This document shows positions 36,565-48,441 of a stretch of 64,000 bases of DNA, piece after piece. Origin of the DNA: Dasypus novemcinctus. Lineage: Eukaryota > Chordata > Mammalia > Cingulata > Dasypodidae. Positions within the stretch are counted from its first letter, which is position 1, and every line of letters begins with the position of its first letter. The position numbers were made by a program, and so were the translations under genes. Location of the stretch: NCBI RefSeq assembly GCF_030445035.2, contig NC_080682.1:30176770-30240769 (forward strand), written 5' to 3'. The notes beneath the pieces were generated by a model that worked only from the letters and a program-made list of their open reading frames with translations, was not told the origin of the DNA and ran no database searches.

Positions 36565-38296
36565 GGGTGGCCAGTGGGACAACATGGCGTCTGAGCTAGT
36601 GCACCTCGTCATCTCTCCTGCAAAAACCAGTAGAGTGGGGACAGAATCCTGGCTAAGTGAGCAGTTTTGGGAATCCACAAAGCGGGAGGTTTCTGGACAT
36701 TGACTGGAGAGTGTGCGACAAAAGGAGTGTTTATTCAAGGTAAAACTGTGGGTTTCTGGCATTCAAGCTTGAAGCTGTGGGAAGGCTAAACCCTTTCCCT
36801 AGGGCTGATAGCCACATCATTCCCTGAACACTGCCAGTCGCACAGTGGGATTCCTGAGCTCCTTGTTCCCCAAACATGTGATCCCCAAACCTGTGTTCCC
36901 TGAGACCGCTTTCCCCCAAGCCAGTGTTCCCCAAACCCAGTATTTTCCAAACCTCAGCATTCCCCTAGCCCTTTGGTCTTGGACAAAATCTGAGAGTGGA
37001 AGGGTTTTGGTAAGGGGTGCAGAGGGGCCTGAGGAGTGCATTTTCAATTGTCTGCCCCCGCCCCCCCCCCTTTTTTTTTTTTGGAGCTTGGAAGAGCTTG
37101 CCAGCTGGCTTGGGGAGAGGCTAGGAAGAGATGAGAGGTGAATCTGCTGAGAGACCTTGATTTACTTTAATGCCCTGGGATAGGGAAACTTGGTCTGGGG
37201 AAAGGTGGAGTCAGAGAATTAACTAGTCCTGTGCAGCACACTTAAGGGAGGAGGACAGTAGGACATGCTTGGTAGGCTTCCAATAGCATATTTAGGGTTC
37301 CTGGCAAGGTGTGGACGCTCTCTCTCAAAGAAACTAAGAGTAATTATTATTATTATTTTTTTTTTGTGGTGAGTTGGTTCACCAGGTTCCCATTTGAAAC
37401 TTAGAGGGGACTCTCACACAGCCTTTCTGCTTCCCTGGGAGAGAGGGAAGAGAGGAAGGAAGAAATGGGGAAGAGTAGACTCCTAAGCAGTTTATTCAAT
37501 TGCAAAGAGGTTTCCTTGCTTAAGGCCTTGTCTTGACTTTTTGGTTTGTTTGCTTTCTTGTCTTTCCTTCCTCTTTATTCCTCCATGGTCTTTATTTTTT
37601 CACTTTTGACTTTTTGTTTCTCTTTCTTTCATTTTTTTTAAAAAAATTTGCTATTAGGTGCTGCAGGCAGTGTTTCTTTTTTGCTGTGCTTCCTTATCCT
37701 TGACTTCCACTTTTCTGTGTGTACTGATTTTGGCTACCAAAGCTATCCCCTTTCCTTTACATCTTTCTATCTTCCATCATCTATTGTTTCTTTTACATTA
37801 CACCTATCTTTGTTTAGCCCCCAATTTTTCTGACTGATTATTTCCAGCACCTCTATTCTGTTTCCTATCTTTTATTCACTATTTATGTAATTGTCCTTTC
37901 TTTTCTCTTTCCCTCTCTCCTGACCAAACTGGCCTTTTATTTCATACTATATTCTTCTCCATATTCAGTTTACCATCTCATTGTATGTACTCCACTTTTT
38001 TACTATTGTAACTCTACACAGCTTACATGAGTTTACTATCCATTCTCCTAGGTATCACATGGTTCTTCTGCTAACATTTACTATCAATACTACTATTACA
38101 CCTTTTTCCTTTCTTATCTTTTTTGCTTTCCCTGGCCCTAATATTTTCTTTCAAGGGAATTTAGACAAGAGCAAGGAAATAGAAGAAGAAAAAAGTGCCA
38201 GAGAGAAGACTTAATACAATACACAAAAATAGCACCTGAATAAACCCTGAGACTAGATGGAGAAGCTAATCAACTGAACAAACCCATCAAGATAAA
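36565..38296 (+). promoter_or_regulatory. L1 5' UTR
   Basis: The leader contains a degenerate repeat of about 20 bp built on TTCCCCAAAC (36,865-36,970). A long T/C-rich tract (about 37,540-38,110) follows before ORF1, comparable to those in the other two L1 leaders in this window. Confidence 0.65.
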
Positions 38297-39740
38297 ATGA
38301 TGACCAGATAGCAACAAAAAATTACAAACCATACCAATAATCAGGAAAACATGGCCCAATCCAATGAACAAACTAAAAACCAGGAAAAGGAGCAGAACAA
38401 AGAACAACTAATCAAAGCTCTCCAAACCTATATGATTGATCAATTTAATGAAGTGAAGGAAAAGGTTAAGTGAGGGCAAGCATGCAAAAGTTTGGCTCTC
38501 AGAACTGGCCGCCTCTGAGGTCTGAGGCACGAAATACGCCTCCCTTGGTTGGCCCCTCGGGACGAGGTATGCACCTACGCCTCCCCGCAGGGGAAACTCA
38601 CGCAAGGCCCCTCACACCACCTCTGTCTGGGCCAATCTCAGGGCCTCCTACCTCGTAAAGACACGCCTGCTCTCTTCCACCTATCAGTGAGCTATCCAGC
38701 TCAGCCCTCTCAAATTTAAGCTCTCCCTAGTAACTACTGACCAACCTAGTAGACGAGTTCTGCTTCTATGCCCTTATAAGGTAACAACAGCTAATCTAGC
38801 CTATCAGAACCCAATCACCCTCCACCAATCCCCTCTCTTCATACTCTATAAAACTGCTTGTACTTCCTCAATAAAGTAGACCTGTGCCATCCGCCTCGTC
38901 TCCGCAATTGTCCTTCGAGTCACTGTGCGTCCTCTCATGCCTGCGCCTCCCCACCCCGAGCCCCCTGTCTAGAGAAGCGGGGGCTCCTCACCTCATTAAG
39001 GATATTAAGAAAACACTTGGAGAGCATACAAAAGAAAATGCAAACAAATGCAAAAAATATAATGGATATGATGGTACAATCCAAGAAGTCAAAAATACAC
39101 TCTCAGCAAATTTTAATAGAAGATTTGAAGAGACAGAGGAAAGAATTAGGGAATTGGAAGGCAGTACATCTGAAATTGAACAGAGAGTAGTATTGATTTA
39201 TAAAAAGAAAAAATCCAGCAGGGACTTAGGGACCTGAATGTCAATGCAAAATGAACAAACATATGCATTATAGGCATCCCAGAAGGAGAAGAGAAGGGAA
39301 AGGGGCAGAAGGCATGTTGGAGGAAATTATGGCTGGAAACTTCCCAAAGCTATTGAGGGAGATGGATGTACATGTCCAAGAAGCACAGCACACCCCAAAT
39401 AGCATAAATCTCAACAGGCCAACCCCAAGACATATACTTGTCAAATTATCCAATGCTCAGACAAAGAGAAAATACTGCAGGCAGCAGGAGAACCATCACA
39501 TACAAGGGAATCTCAATAATATTAAATGGTGATTTCACATCTGACTCCATGGAACCAATAAGGCATTGATATGACATAGTCAAGGTACTAAAAGAAAAAA
39601 TTTCCAGTCAAGAATACTCTATCTACCAAAGGTGGTATTAGAAAATGATGGAGAGTTAAAAATATTCACAGATAAGCAGAAACAAAGAGAGTATGCCAAC
39701 AAGAAATCTGCCATTCAATAAATATTAAAGGGACTTCTGC
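38297..39740 (+). pseudogene. L1 ORF1 remnant, split by a solo LTR
   Basis: The start ATGATGACCAGATAG shows MMTR then a stop, against MMTRQQQ in the left-hand copy. After the LTR, coiled-coil codons and the RRM/C-terminal phrases VHVQEAQHTPNSINLNRPTP and RHILVKLSNAQ (39,251-39,532 frame) are still clear. Several frameshifts. Confidence 0.85.
38471..38995 (+). repeat. Solo LTR of an endogenous retrovirus (class I-like)
   Basis: A 525-bp element beginning TGAGGGCAAG and ending CTCACCTCA. A perfect TTAAG duplication (38,466-38,470 and 38,996-39,000) flanks it. TATAAAA lies at 38,847-38,853 and AATAAA at 38,870-38,875, giving plus orientation. A compact LTR with this layout and a short duplication suggests a gammaretrovirus-like (class I) source; the exact family is not recognised. 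No internal sequence remains, so it arose by LTR-LTR recombination. Confidence 0.85.
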
Positions 39741-39850
39741 AAGAGGAAAGAAAAAAACCAGGAGAGACAAAGTTGGAGGAGATTGTGAGAACAACTAAAA
39801 AGACAAAAAGAGAAAAAAACACAACATGACATACACAATACAAAGAAAAT

Positions 39851-42800
39851 GTGGCTAATGTGACTAATTCCTTCAGAATGATAACTCTGAATGTCAGTGG
39901 ATTAAGCTCACCTGTCAAGAGACACAGATGGGGATAATGAAAAAGGAAATATGACCCATCTGTATGTTGTCTACAAGAAACTCATCTTAGACCCAGGAAC
40001 TCAAGGAGGTTGAAAGTGAATGGCTGGAAAATAATCTTACAGGCAAACAATAACCAAAAGAGGACAGGTGTAGCTATATTAATATCAGACAAAATAGACT
40101 TTAAATGCAAAACTTTTGTGAGAGACAAAGAAGGCACTACATATTAGTAAAAGGGGTAATGTTTCAAGAAGAAAGAGCAATCATAATCATAAACATTTAT
40201 GCTCCTAAACAATGCACCTCAAAATATGTGAGACAAACATTGGAAAACTAAGTGAAAGAATAGATTCCTTACAGTTATACCTTTAATACACCACTATCAC
40301 CATTGGAAAGAATATCTCAAAAGAGAATCAATAAAGAAACAAAGACTTTGAACAGTGTATTAGAGGAGCTAGATCTAATAGACATATCAAGAATATAACA
40401 CCTAAATGCAGCAGGATATAAATTCTTCTCCAGCACACATGGATAATTCTCCAAAATAGACCACATGAGAGGCTACAGTGAAACTCTCAATGAATTCAGA
40501 ATGATTGAAGTCATACAAAATAATTTGTCTGTCCACAGTGGAATAAAACTTGAAATCTACAAGGCCAGAGACCCAGATTAGTTACCAAGATATGGAAGCT
40601 AAATAACACAGTTGGTCAAGGAGGAAAACTCAAAAAAAATAAGTAACTACCTTGAAACTAATGAAAATCACAACACAACATATCAAAATGTATGTGATGC
40701 AGCACAAGCCATAAATTCATAAATCTAAAAAGAAGAAAGAGCTAAAATTGAAGATCAAAATGCACACTTGGAGGAATTAGTGGGAAAAAAAAAAACTAAC
40801 CTCGAAGTAAGAAGAAAGAAAGAAAGAACAAAGATCAGAGTGGAATTAAAAGAAATAGAAAATAAGAAAATACTAGAAAAAATAAAACAAAGAGCTCAAA
40901 CCTTTAGCTAGATTAACAAAGACAAAAAGAGAGAAGATGCAAATACACAAAATAAGAAATAATAATGGGGATATCACAACTAACTCCATAGAAATAAAGA
41001 ATATCATAAGAGGATACTTTTTTAAAAAAACTATATGCCAACAAGAAGGACAATTTAGAGGAAATAGACAAATTCCTAGAAACACATAAGCAGCCTACAT
41101 TGACAAAAGAAGAAATTGATGATCTCAACAAACCAATACCAAGTAGAGATAGAATCAGTCATTAAAAACTTCCCAACTGAGAAGAGCCCTGGGCCAGATG
41201 GCTTCATGGATGAATTCTACCAAACATTCTGGAAAAAAACAAATACCAATCTTGCTTAAATTCTTCCAAAAAGTCAAAATAGAAGGAACATTGCCTAACT
41301 CATTGTATGATGCTGTAATTACCCTAATACCAAAGTCCACCAAAACAACACAAGAAAGGAAATTTAAAGATCAATCTCTCTAATGAGCCTAGATGTGAAA
41401 ACCTTAAACAAAATACTTGCTAATCACATTCAACAACATATTAAATGAATTATACACCATGACCAAGTAGGTTTCATTCCTGGTATGCAAGGATGGGTCA
41501 ACATAAGAAAATCAATCTATGTAATACACCACATAAATAGATCCAACAAAAAAATCACATGATCATATCTATAGATGCAGAAAAAGGATTTGACAAAATA
41601 CAGCACATTTTCTTGAAAAAACATTGCAAAAACAGGAATAGAAGGAAACCTTTGGAACATGATAAAGGGTATATATGAAAAACCCACAGCTAACATCATT
41701 TACAATGGTGAAATCTTAAAATCTTTTCTGCTAAGATCAGGAACAAGATAAGGATACCCACTATCACCCCACCTATTTAACATTATGTTAGAAGTATTTG
41801 CTCAAGCACTGAGGCAAGAACCAGATATAAAAGGCACCAAATTGAAAGGAAGAAGTAAAAATTTCACCCTTTGCAAACAATATGATCCTATACATAGCAA
41901 GTCCTGAGAAATCTACAACAAAGTTTCTAGAATTTATAATTATTTCAGTAAAGTCACAGGTTATAAGATCTATGCAATTAATTTCTGTACACCAATAATG
42001 AGCAATCTGATGAGGAAATCAAGACACAAATACCATTTATAATAGTAACCAAAAGAAATCAAATACCTAGAAATAAATTTAACTAAAGATAAAAACGACT
42101 TAAACACAGTAAACTACACAGAACTGTTCAAGGAAATCAAAGAAGACTTAAATAAATGGAAGAATATTCCCTGTTCATGGATAGGAAGATTAAAAACATT
42201 ATGATGTCTATCCTACCCAGACTGATCTACAGATTCAATGTAACCCCAATAAAAAATCAACACAGCAGTTTTTTAATGAACTGGAAAAACTAACTATGAA
42301 ATTTATTTGGAAAGGAAGGAGTCCCTGAATAGCTAAAGACATATAAAAAAAGAAAAATGAAATTGGAGGAATAACACTACCTGACTTCAAAACATACTAC
42401 AAAGATAAAGTGATGAAAATGGCATGGTATTGGCACAAGGATAGACATACTGACCAATGGAATCAAATTGAGAGTACTGATATAGATCCTCAGATATCCA
42501 GTTATCTGATATTTGACAAAACCACCAAGCCCCCTAAACTGGGAGAGAATGGCTTCTTCAAAAAATATTACCTGGAGAACTGGATATACATAAGTAAAAG
42601 AAAGAAAGAGGGTTACCATCTCACATCTTATACAAAAATCAACTGAAGATGGAACAAAGACCTAAATTTAAGAGCCAAGACCAAAAAGGCCTTGGAAAAC
42701 AATGTAGGGAAGCAGGTACAGGACCTTATAATAGGGAATAGCTTCATGAACTTCACACCCAAAGCATGAGCAGCAAGAGAACAAATAGATGAATGGGACA

Positions 42801-43579
42801 TCCTCAAAATTAAAACCTTTTGCTCCTCAAAGGAGTTTGTCAAGAAAGTGAAAAGACTGCCTACCCAATGGGAGAAAATATTTATTGACCATATATCTGA
42901 TAGGAGACTAACATACTGTATGTATAAAGAAATTCTATATTTGGAAAACAAAATGACAAACAACCCATTTTAAAAATGGGCAAGAGATTTGAACAGATGC
43001 TTCTCCAAGAAGAAATACAAATGGCAATAAAATATGTGAAAAGATGCTTAAAATCACTAGCTATTAGGGAAATATAAATCAAAACTACAATGAGATAACA
43101 TCTTACTCCAATTAGACTGGTGGCTATTAAAAAAAGAGGAGACTACAAGTGTTGGAGAGGATGTGGAAGAATGGGAACACTCATCCACAGCTGGTGGGAA
43201 TGCAGAAGGATCCAGCCATTCTGGAGGACAGTTTGGCAGTTTCTTAAAAACTAGCTACAGATTTGCCATATGACCCAGCAATTCCACTGCTGGGCATATA
43301 CCCAGAAGAAGTGAAAACAAGGACAAAACTGATATATGCACAGCAGTATTCCTAGCAGCATTTTTCACTATTGCCAAAAGTTGGAATCAACCCAAATGCC
43401 CATCAACAGAAGAATGGCTAAACAAAATGTGGTATATACATACAATGGAATACTACTCAGCCATAAGAAGAAATACAGTACAAACACATGGTATAACATA
43501 GATGAATCTTGAGGACCTTTTGTTGAGTGAAGCAAGCCAGGCATTGAAGGACAAATACTACATGAACTCACTAATATGA
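39851..43579 (+). pseudogene. L1 ORF2 remnant, catalytic aspartates lost
   Basis: Starts near 39,851 with GTG in place of the ATG (VANVTNSF, MITLNVSGL). Endonuclease, reverse transcriptase ([14 protein letters not shown] near 41,190) and C-terminal segments can all be followed to YYMNSLI and TGA at 43,577-43,579. The catalytic FADD box reads FANN (codons at 41,870-41,881), so it could not reverse-transcribe even without its many other breaks. Confidence 0.9.
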
Positions 43580-46490
43580 AATAAGTAAACCAGGTTGCCT
43601 CAGGGAGCTAGAGTCTGGATGATAGACTTACAGGAAATTGTGGGGGAGAGGAAAGTTGTGAAATGATGCCTACATGGGTGAAATCTATAATAAAGGGGAG
43701 GTAAGTAGTTGTATAGGAAAAGGATAAGACACGGGCACAGGTAAACTATTGGGTGGGGCTTTGCAAGCTTGAGGAGGGCAAGGGTTGAGAGGATGGTTTA
43801 GATGGTCCAAAGATTTGGGAGGAGAGTTGGGAAGAACAGATGAACATGGGGGATTGTCAGCTATGTGGATGAAACAGTAATGTTGAGAAAACTCTTTAGA
43901 AAATATAATAAGGAAGGTTTATCTGCTTAAGGTGCTTAATGGGGGGCATCTGGCACAGGAGCAGGCTTCTAGGGAGTGTGTGAGTTCTCATTTTGTCATA
44001 GTGTGCTATATCATTGGGTGGAGACCCTTACAATGGGTGGGAAGGTGTACCCCCATCCTAGGGAGGACTGATGTTCTCAAACTTTGGGAATTGTGTCTCA
44101 AGAGAATTGGTGGCTCCCAATGTGGGAGGACAGTCTAGTGTGTCAAGCCCTCAGCCTTGTTGCAAGTATCTGTAAATTCGGTCCTTCAAGCAGTGAAGCT
44201 TGCTTGTCTCTCTAGGCCCTTAGGGGAGGGGAAGACAGGAATAGAATAGATGGAAACAAGATAACCGAGGGGCAATTGAAGTGTTCCACACGATCGTGGA
44301 ATCATGGATATAGGACATGTTAAATTTTGCCAAAAATTTATAAAAGTGTATAGTCTAAAATATAAACCATAATGTAGACCATAATGTAACTAAAAATTTA
44401 GAAAATTGTGCAGTCTAAAATATAAACCATAATGTAAACCAAAATGGAACCATATTTGGTAGTCAATATCTGTATATAAGCAGCAGGAAATATAACATGA
44501 ACATGTAAAAAGATCATTGTTGGGAAAGAGGGAAAAGAGTTTGATGTTGGATATATGGGAATCCCCTATATTGTATATGTGACTTTACTCTCATCTAAAA
44601 CTTTTATAAAGTCAAAATAAAAAAAAAAAAAAAGAATGTAGACACTGAGGAAGGAATGAAAGAAATTGCCTTACCACTCTACATACAGGGCAACACCTAT
44701 TATGTGATGAAAAGGCAAGATATCAAAAACAATTTTTATGACTTTTTCTTCTTTTAATACTCTAATTTCTTTTTTTACTATATTTTAGTTCTTCTATACT
44801 ATTATGTATTCTATTTCTAATCTTTAAACTTATCATTATTATTTCATTTTCCTACTAAATTAATTTGGCAATATATTAGGCTTCATTTTTGAAGAAGTTT
44901 TGGACCACAAAGGGGTTAAACTATGGCAGAAGAGGAACACAGATGTGGGGTGTTATTGATAGGGGATGTGTGGTTGGAGGACTTTATCCAGGGCGTGTAT
45001 ATAGAGTATATAAAAATGTTTGGATATATGTTGGGTATTTTCATAGTAGTTACAGTTACAAATAACAACTGAGGGAGTGCTGAACTCCTAGCCAGAGGAG
45101 CTCTGGCACATTCTCCAAAGGAACAGCAACAATTCCCCAAGTCCAAGGGCAAAGACCAGTGAAGAAGGATGGTTAATGATGGGCCCTGGATACTGATGGC
45201 TATGCTTATGAGCCTGTGTGCCTGAAATTTCAACAAGGCTTAGAGCTGCAGGGTACCTAAGATTTACCTTCTGAGTGCCTCCATGTTACTCAAATGTGGC
45301 CACTCTCTAAGCTAAACTCAGGATGTAAATATATTACCTTTCCCTAGCATGGGACATGTCTCCCAGGGATGAGCCTTCCTGGCATGAAGTGATTATTACC
45401 AATCACCAGCTGGTGAATGCAACTACAAAAAGACCTTAAATAAAATGGGTAAATGGTAAAGACAAGTGAATTTATATGGCTATGAGTCTTCTAAAAAGAT
45501 TCAGGAAGTCATCAGAGGGGTCACACTTATGCATATCTCAGCAGGATCCCAGAGACAGCCAAATTAGATACAACCCCAAGTACTAATGCTCCTGAGGGCC
45601 ACAGAGACCCACAGCTTCTATGGTCATGGCAGATGGCTCTGGAGTTCAATCCCTTGTCAGTGGATTGTACTTTGAAATTTGTGTTCCTGAGTGTGATGGA
45701 GTTGAACTCAGATGTGAGCTTTCTACACATGCCTTTTCTCTCACTTTTACTGAAACCATGGTTGGTGCTGGGTTGGTGCATACTCAGCAGAGTTGAATCT
45801 CCAGACTGACTATGTGCCAACTGGGCCCTGAGCCTCAGCAGAATTGCGACTCCTACTCTCTAGTTCGTTGGACTTACCCAGGTCTGCTAACAAAGAGGTG
45901 AAGATGGTCAACCACCACACCAGGGAACCAAGTGTGCCTGCAACCACAAGCAGAAGAATCACATGCATCAACCATGTGGGATCTAAGCTCCCTCTCGATT
46001 TAGAGCCATCCCAAGGTCTACAGGGTGGAGCAATAAAATGTGGATTAAAGTGGACTTGCTGGTATTCTACTGTCGAACTATTGTGACTAGCAATGGAAGA
46101 AGTTGTAGCATTGATGTGGAGAAAGTGACCATGGTAGTTGCTGAGGGCAGGGAGAGGGCAGAATAGATGTTATGTGGGGGCATTTTCAGGACTTGGAGTA
46201 GTCCTAAATTATATTGCAGAGACAGATACTGGACATTACATATCCTGATATATGTCCGGGGGAGAATGTAAACTACAATGCAAACTACTGTGTGGTGCAG
46301 CAGTTCTCAAAAATATATTCACCCAGTGCAATAAATGTGCCACAATGATGAAAGAGGTTGTTGTGGGAGGAATGGTGTAGGGTGGGTTGTGGGGTATATG
46401 GGAACCTTTTATATTTTTTTAATGTAACATTTTTTGTCATCTATGTATCTTTTTTAAAAAAGGCAATTGAATAAAAATAATTTTTAAATG
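43580..46490 (+). other. L1 bipartite 3' UTR, about 2.9 kb
   Basis: Module 1 (43,580-44,618) resembles L1MA-like 3' UTRs and ends in an A-run (44,619-44,633). Module 2 (44,634-46,490) has its own G-rich body, the recurring CCCAGGGATGAGCC and TGATGAAAGAGGTTGTTGTG phrases, and an L1-type tail (TTTTTTTAATGTAACATT). Fragments of module 2 recur at 21.5, 22.2, 35.7, 48.3 and 50.5 kb. Confidence 0.7.
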
Positions 46491-46499
46491 ATGTAATAT

Positions 46500-46790
46500 T
46501 TTTAATGGTTGCATGGTATGATTGTTTCAACGTGCTATATTTATTAGCCAAACAATTTTTATCGGGCATGTGGAGGTTTCCAGTCTTTTGTTATTACAAA
46601 ATAATACTTCAAAATATTTAAATGCCCATTCCTTTTTATCTGTCAAAATGTCTGTAAAGTTAATTCTCAGAAGCAGAATTATTGGGACATAAGGTATATT
46701 TTAATTTAGATGTGTACTACCAAATAGCTGTGTATGGTAATTCTACCAATATTCAGTCTGGCCAGCATTTATGAGATTCATTGATTCTCT
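46500..46790 (-). mobile_element. Old L1 (L1M) ORF2 3'-end fragment
   Basis: The plus strand reads ATGGTTGCATGGTATGATTG, GAGGTTTCCAGTCTTTTGTT and AGAAGCAGAATTATTGGGAC, the reversed C-terminal ORF2 region of ancient L1 elements. Strongly diverged. Confidence 0.55.
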
Positions 46791-47194
46791 GCACCTAGCT
46801 GTGGTGGGTAGAGTTGCACTATACAAATTCCCCTTTAAGAAAGGATATGTTCTCCCAATTGTTAAAACTTCTTTACAGGTGACCTCAGCTTTGATGAGCC
46901 ACTATGCTCTTAGAACTGATTAAGGTAAAAGTATAAAGACCTAGGCCCTGGTGCACAACTCTTAAGGATCATATATGTGGCAAAGCTTTCCATGGGGGTA
47001 GGCCAGGGATTGGTAGATGCACCACAGTTTGAATTATCTCTCTGTCCCAAACTGTATCCTTCTCTTTTCTCCCACAGCTATATATCCCTAAAACTTATCC
47101 TTCATCACACTCTGTCTCAGCATCTATATCCAGAGAACACAACTGCAACACTGGCCAAATTTACATTTTTTCCTGAATTCTTTTGGAAAACATC
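46791..47194. other. Intergenic, nothing recognised
   Basis: No gene. Possible interspersed repeat texture but no family named. Confidence 0.35.
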
Positions 47195-48324
47195 ATAAGT
47201 CTAATCAAGGGAAAAAGAGAAAGAAAGCAAAAATAACTAGTATTTTGTCCATGAACAATATCATCACTATAGATACTATGCCAACTTTAGAGAGTATGAC
47301 AAATAATGTATACATTACTTTGAAAATGTAACTATAACAGATAAATTCCAATGAAAATATAAAAACAATACTGACTGAAGAAATTAAGATCATAATTTTC
47401 CTACCACTATTAAAGAAAGTGAATCCATAAGTGAAAACTTTTCTATGCAATTCAAAATTTTGCTATTGACCAGTGCACTCTAATTTCAGTAGACTTTGTC
47501 ACTGAATTAAATAAAATAAAATTAAATATGATAGACTTCCTAACACATTTTAAGAGAGCAGCACAATTTTCTGTCCCAAAACTAACAAGGAGATATAAAA
47601 AAGATAAAATTGTAGAACATTTTCACCCATGAACATAGATTTTCAAATCCTAAATAAAATTTTGACACATTGAACTAATCAACAAATTAAAAAGACAGTA
47701 TATTATATCACATCCAAATTAATTTTCTCAGAAAACATCTTTGGTTTAATATTAGAAAAATAAAATAAATGCAAGCTGCTGTATTAAATATTAAAGGAGC
47801 TGTATCACATTGTCGCATTATAAAATAAAGAAAAAATACCTTGGAAAATTCATCTCAACTCACTAAAAAGCAAACTCCAAAACAAGAGGAGAGAACTTTA
47901 CTAATCTGGGGGGAAAAAAGGAATCTATAAGAAATCTACAGTAAACAACATTTTAAATTATGAAATATAAATATTTTCCCTGTAAGATCAGGAAGATACG
48001 CCCTATTTTAACATTTTTATTCAATATACTGCTGATATCTCTACAGGCAACCAAAACAACAAAAAGGTTTAAAATTGGAAACAACAAAATAAAAATATAT
48101 AGAGACATTATGTATGTAAATGTTTAAAATCCAAAATAATCTATAAATAAATTATGAAATTAATATGAGATCTTGGTAGAGGATGCAGAAGCAAAGTCAA
48201 TATAAAATAAATTGTATTCTGATAAAAAAAACAGCCGATATTTTTTTAAATGCCATGGAAAAATAACATGAAAAATATCAAGTGCCTGTGGACTACTTTA
48301 ACAAATGATATGCAAGAGAGATGG

Positions 48325-48441
48325 GAACGAGTGTTGTTGGGGGGGGGACAGGGGGGGTGGGGGGGTGGGGTTGAATGGGACCTCACATATATATTTTTAA
48401 TGTAATATTATTACAAAGTCAATAAAAAAAATAAAAAAAAG
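48325..48441 (+). mobile_element. Short L1 3'-tail insertion
   Basis: A G-rich run (GTTGTTGGGGGGGGGACAGG) leads to GAATGGGACCTCACATATAT and an A-rich tail. This is the extreme 3' end of the module-2 L1 family, inserted in the older L1. Confidence 0.7.

Larger units (their letters stand above)
36565..46490 (+). mobile_element. Near-complete L1 LINE with bipartite 3' UTR, split by a solo LTR
   Basis: The 5' end lies near 36,565 (CAACATGGCGTCTGAGCTAG, an ATGGCG box like other L1 starts). It has a 5' UTR to 38,296, ORF1 (38,297 to about 39,740, split by a 525-bp LTR), ORF2 (39,851-43,579), 3'-UTR module 1 to an internal A-run at 44,619-44,633, and 3'-UTR module 2 from there to a final A-rich tail near 46,490. 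The same ORF2-module1-A-tract-module2 order occurs in the minus-strand L1 at the left edge. Many stops and frameshifts make it older than that copy. No target duplication was found with confidence. Confidence 0.85.

Noticed and set aside
36486-46470. CAATTGA near 36,484 and 46,465 as the target duplication of the plus-strand L1
   Set aside because: The left copy lies about 75 bp before the apparent L1 start, so the match is probably chance.
1-46490. The two near-complete L1 copies as a segmental inverted duplication
   Set aside because: Their 5' flanks differ, their leaders differ and divergence is substantial; independent insertions of one L1 lineage explain the match better.
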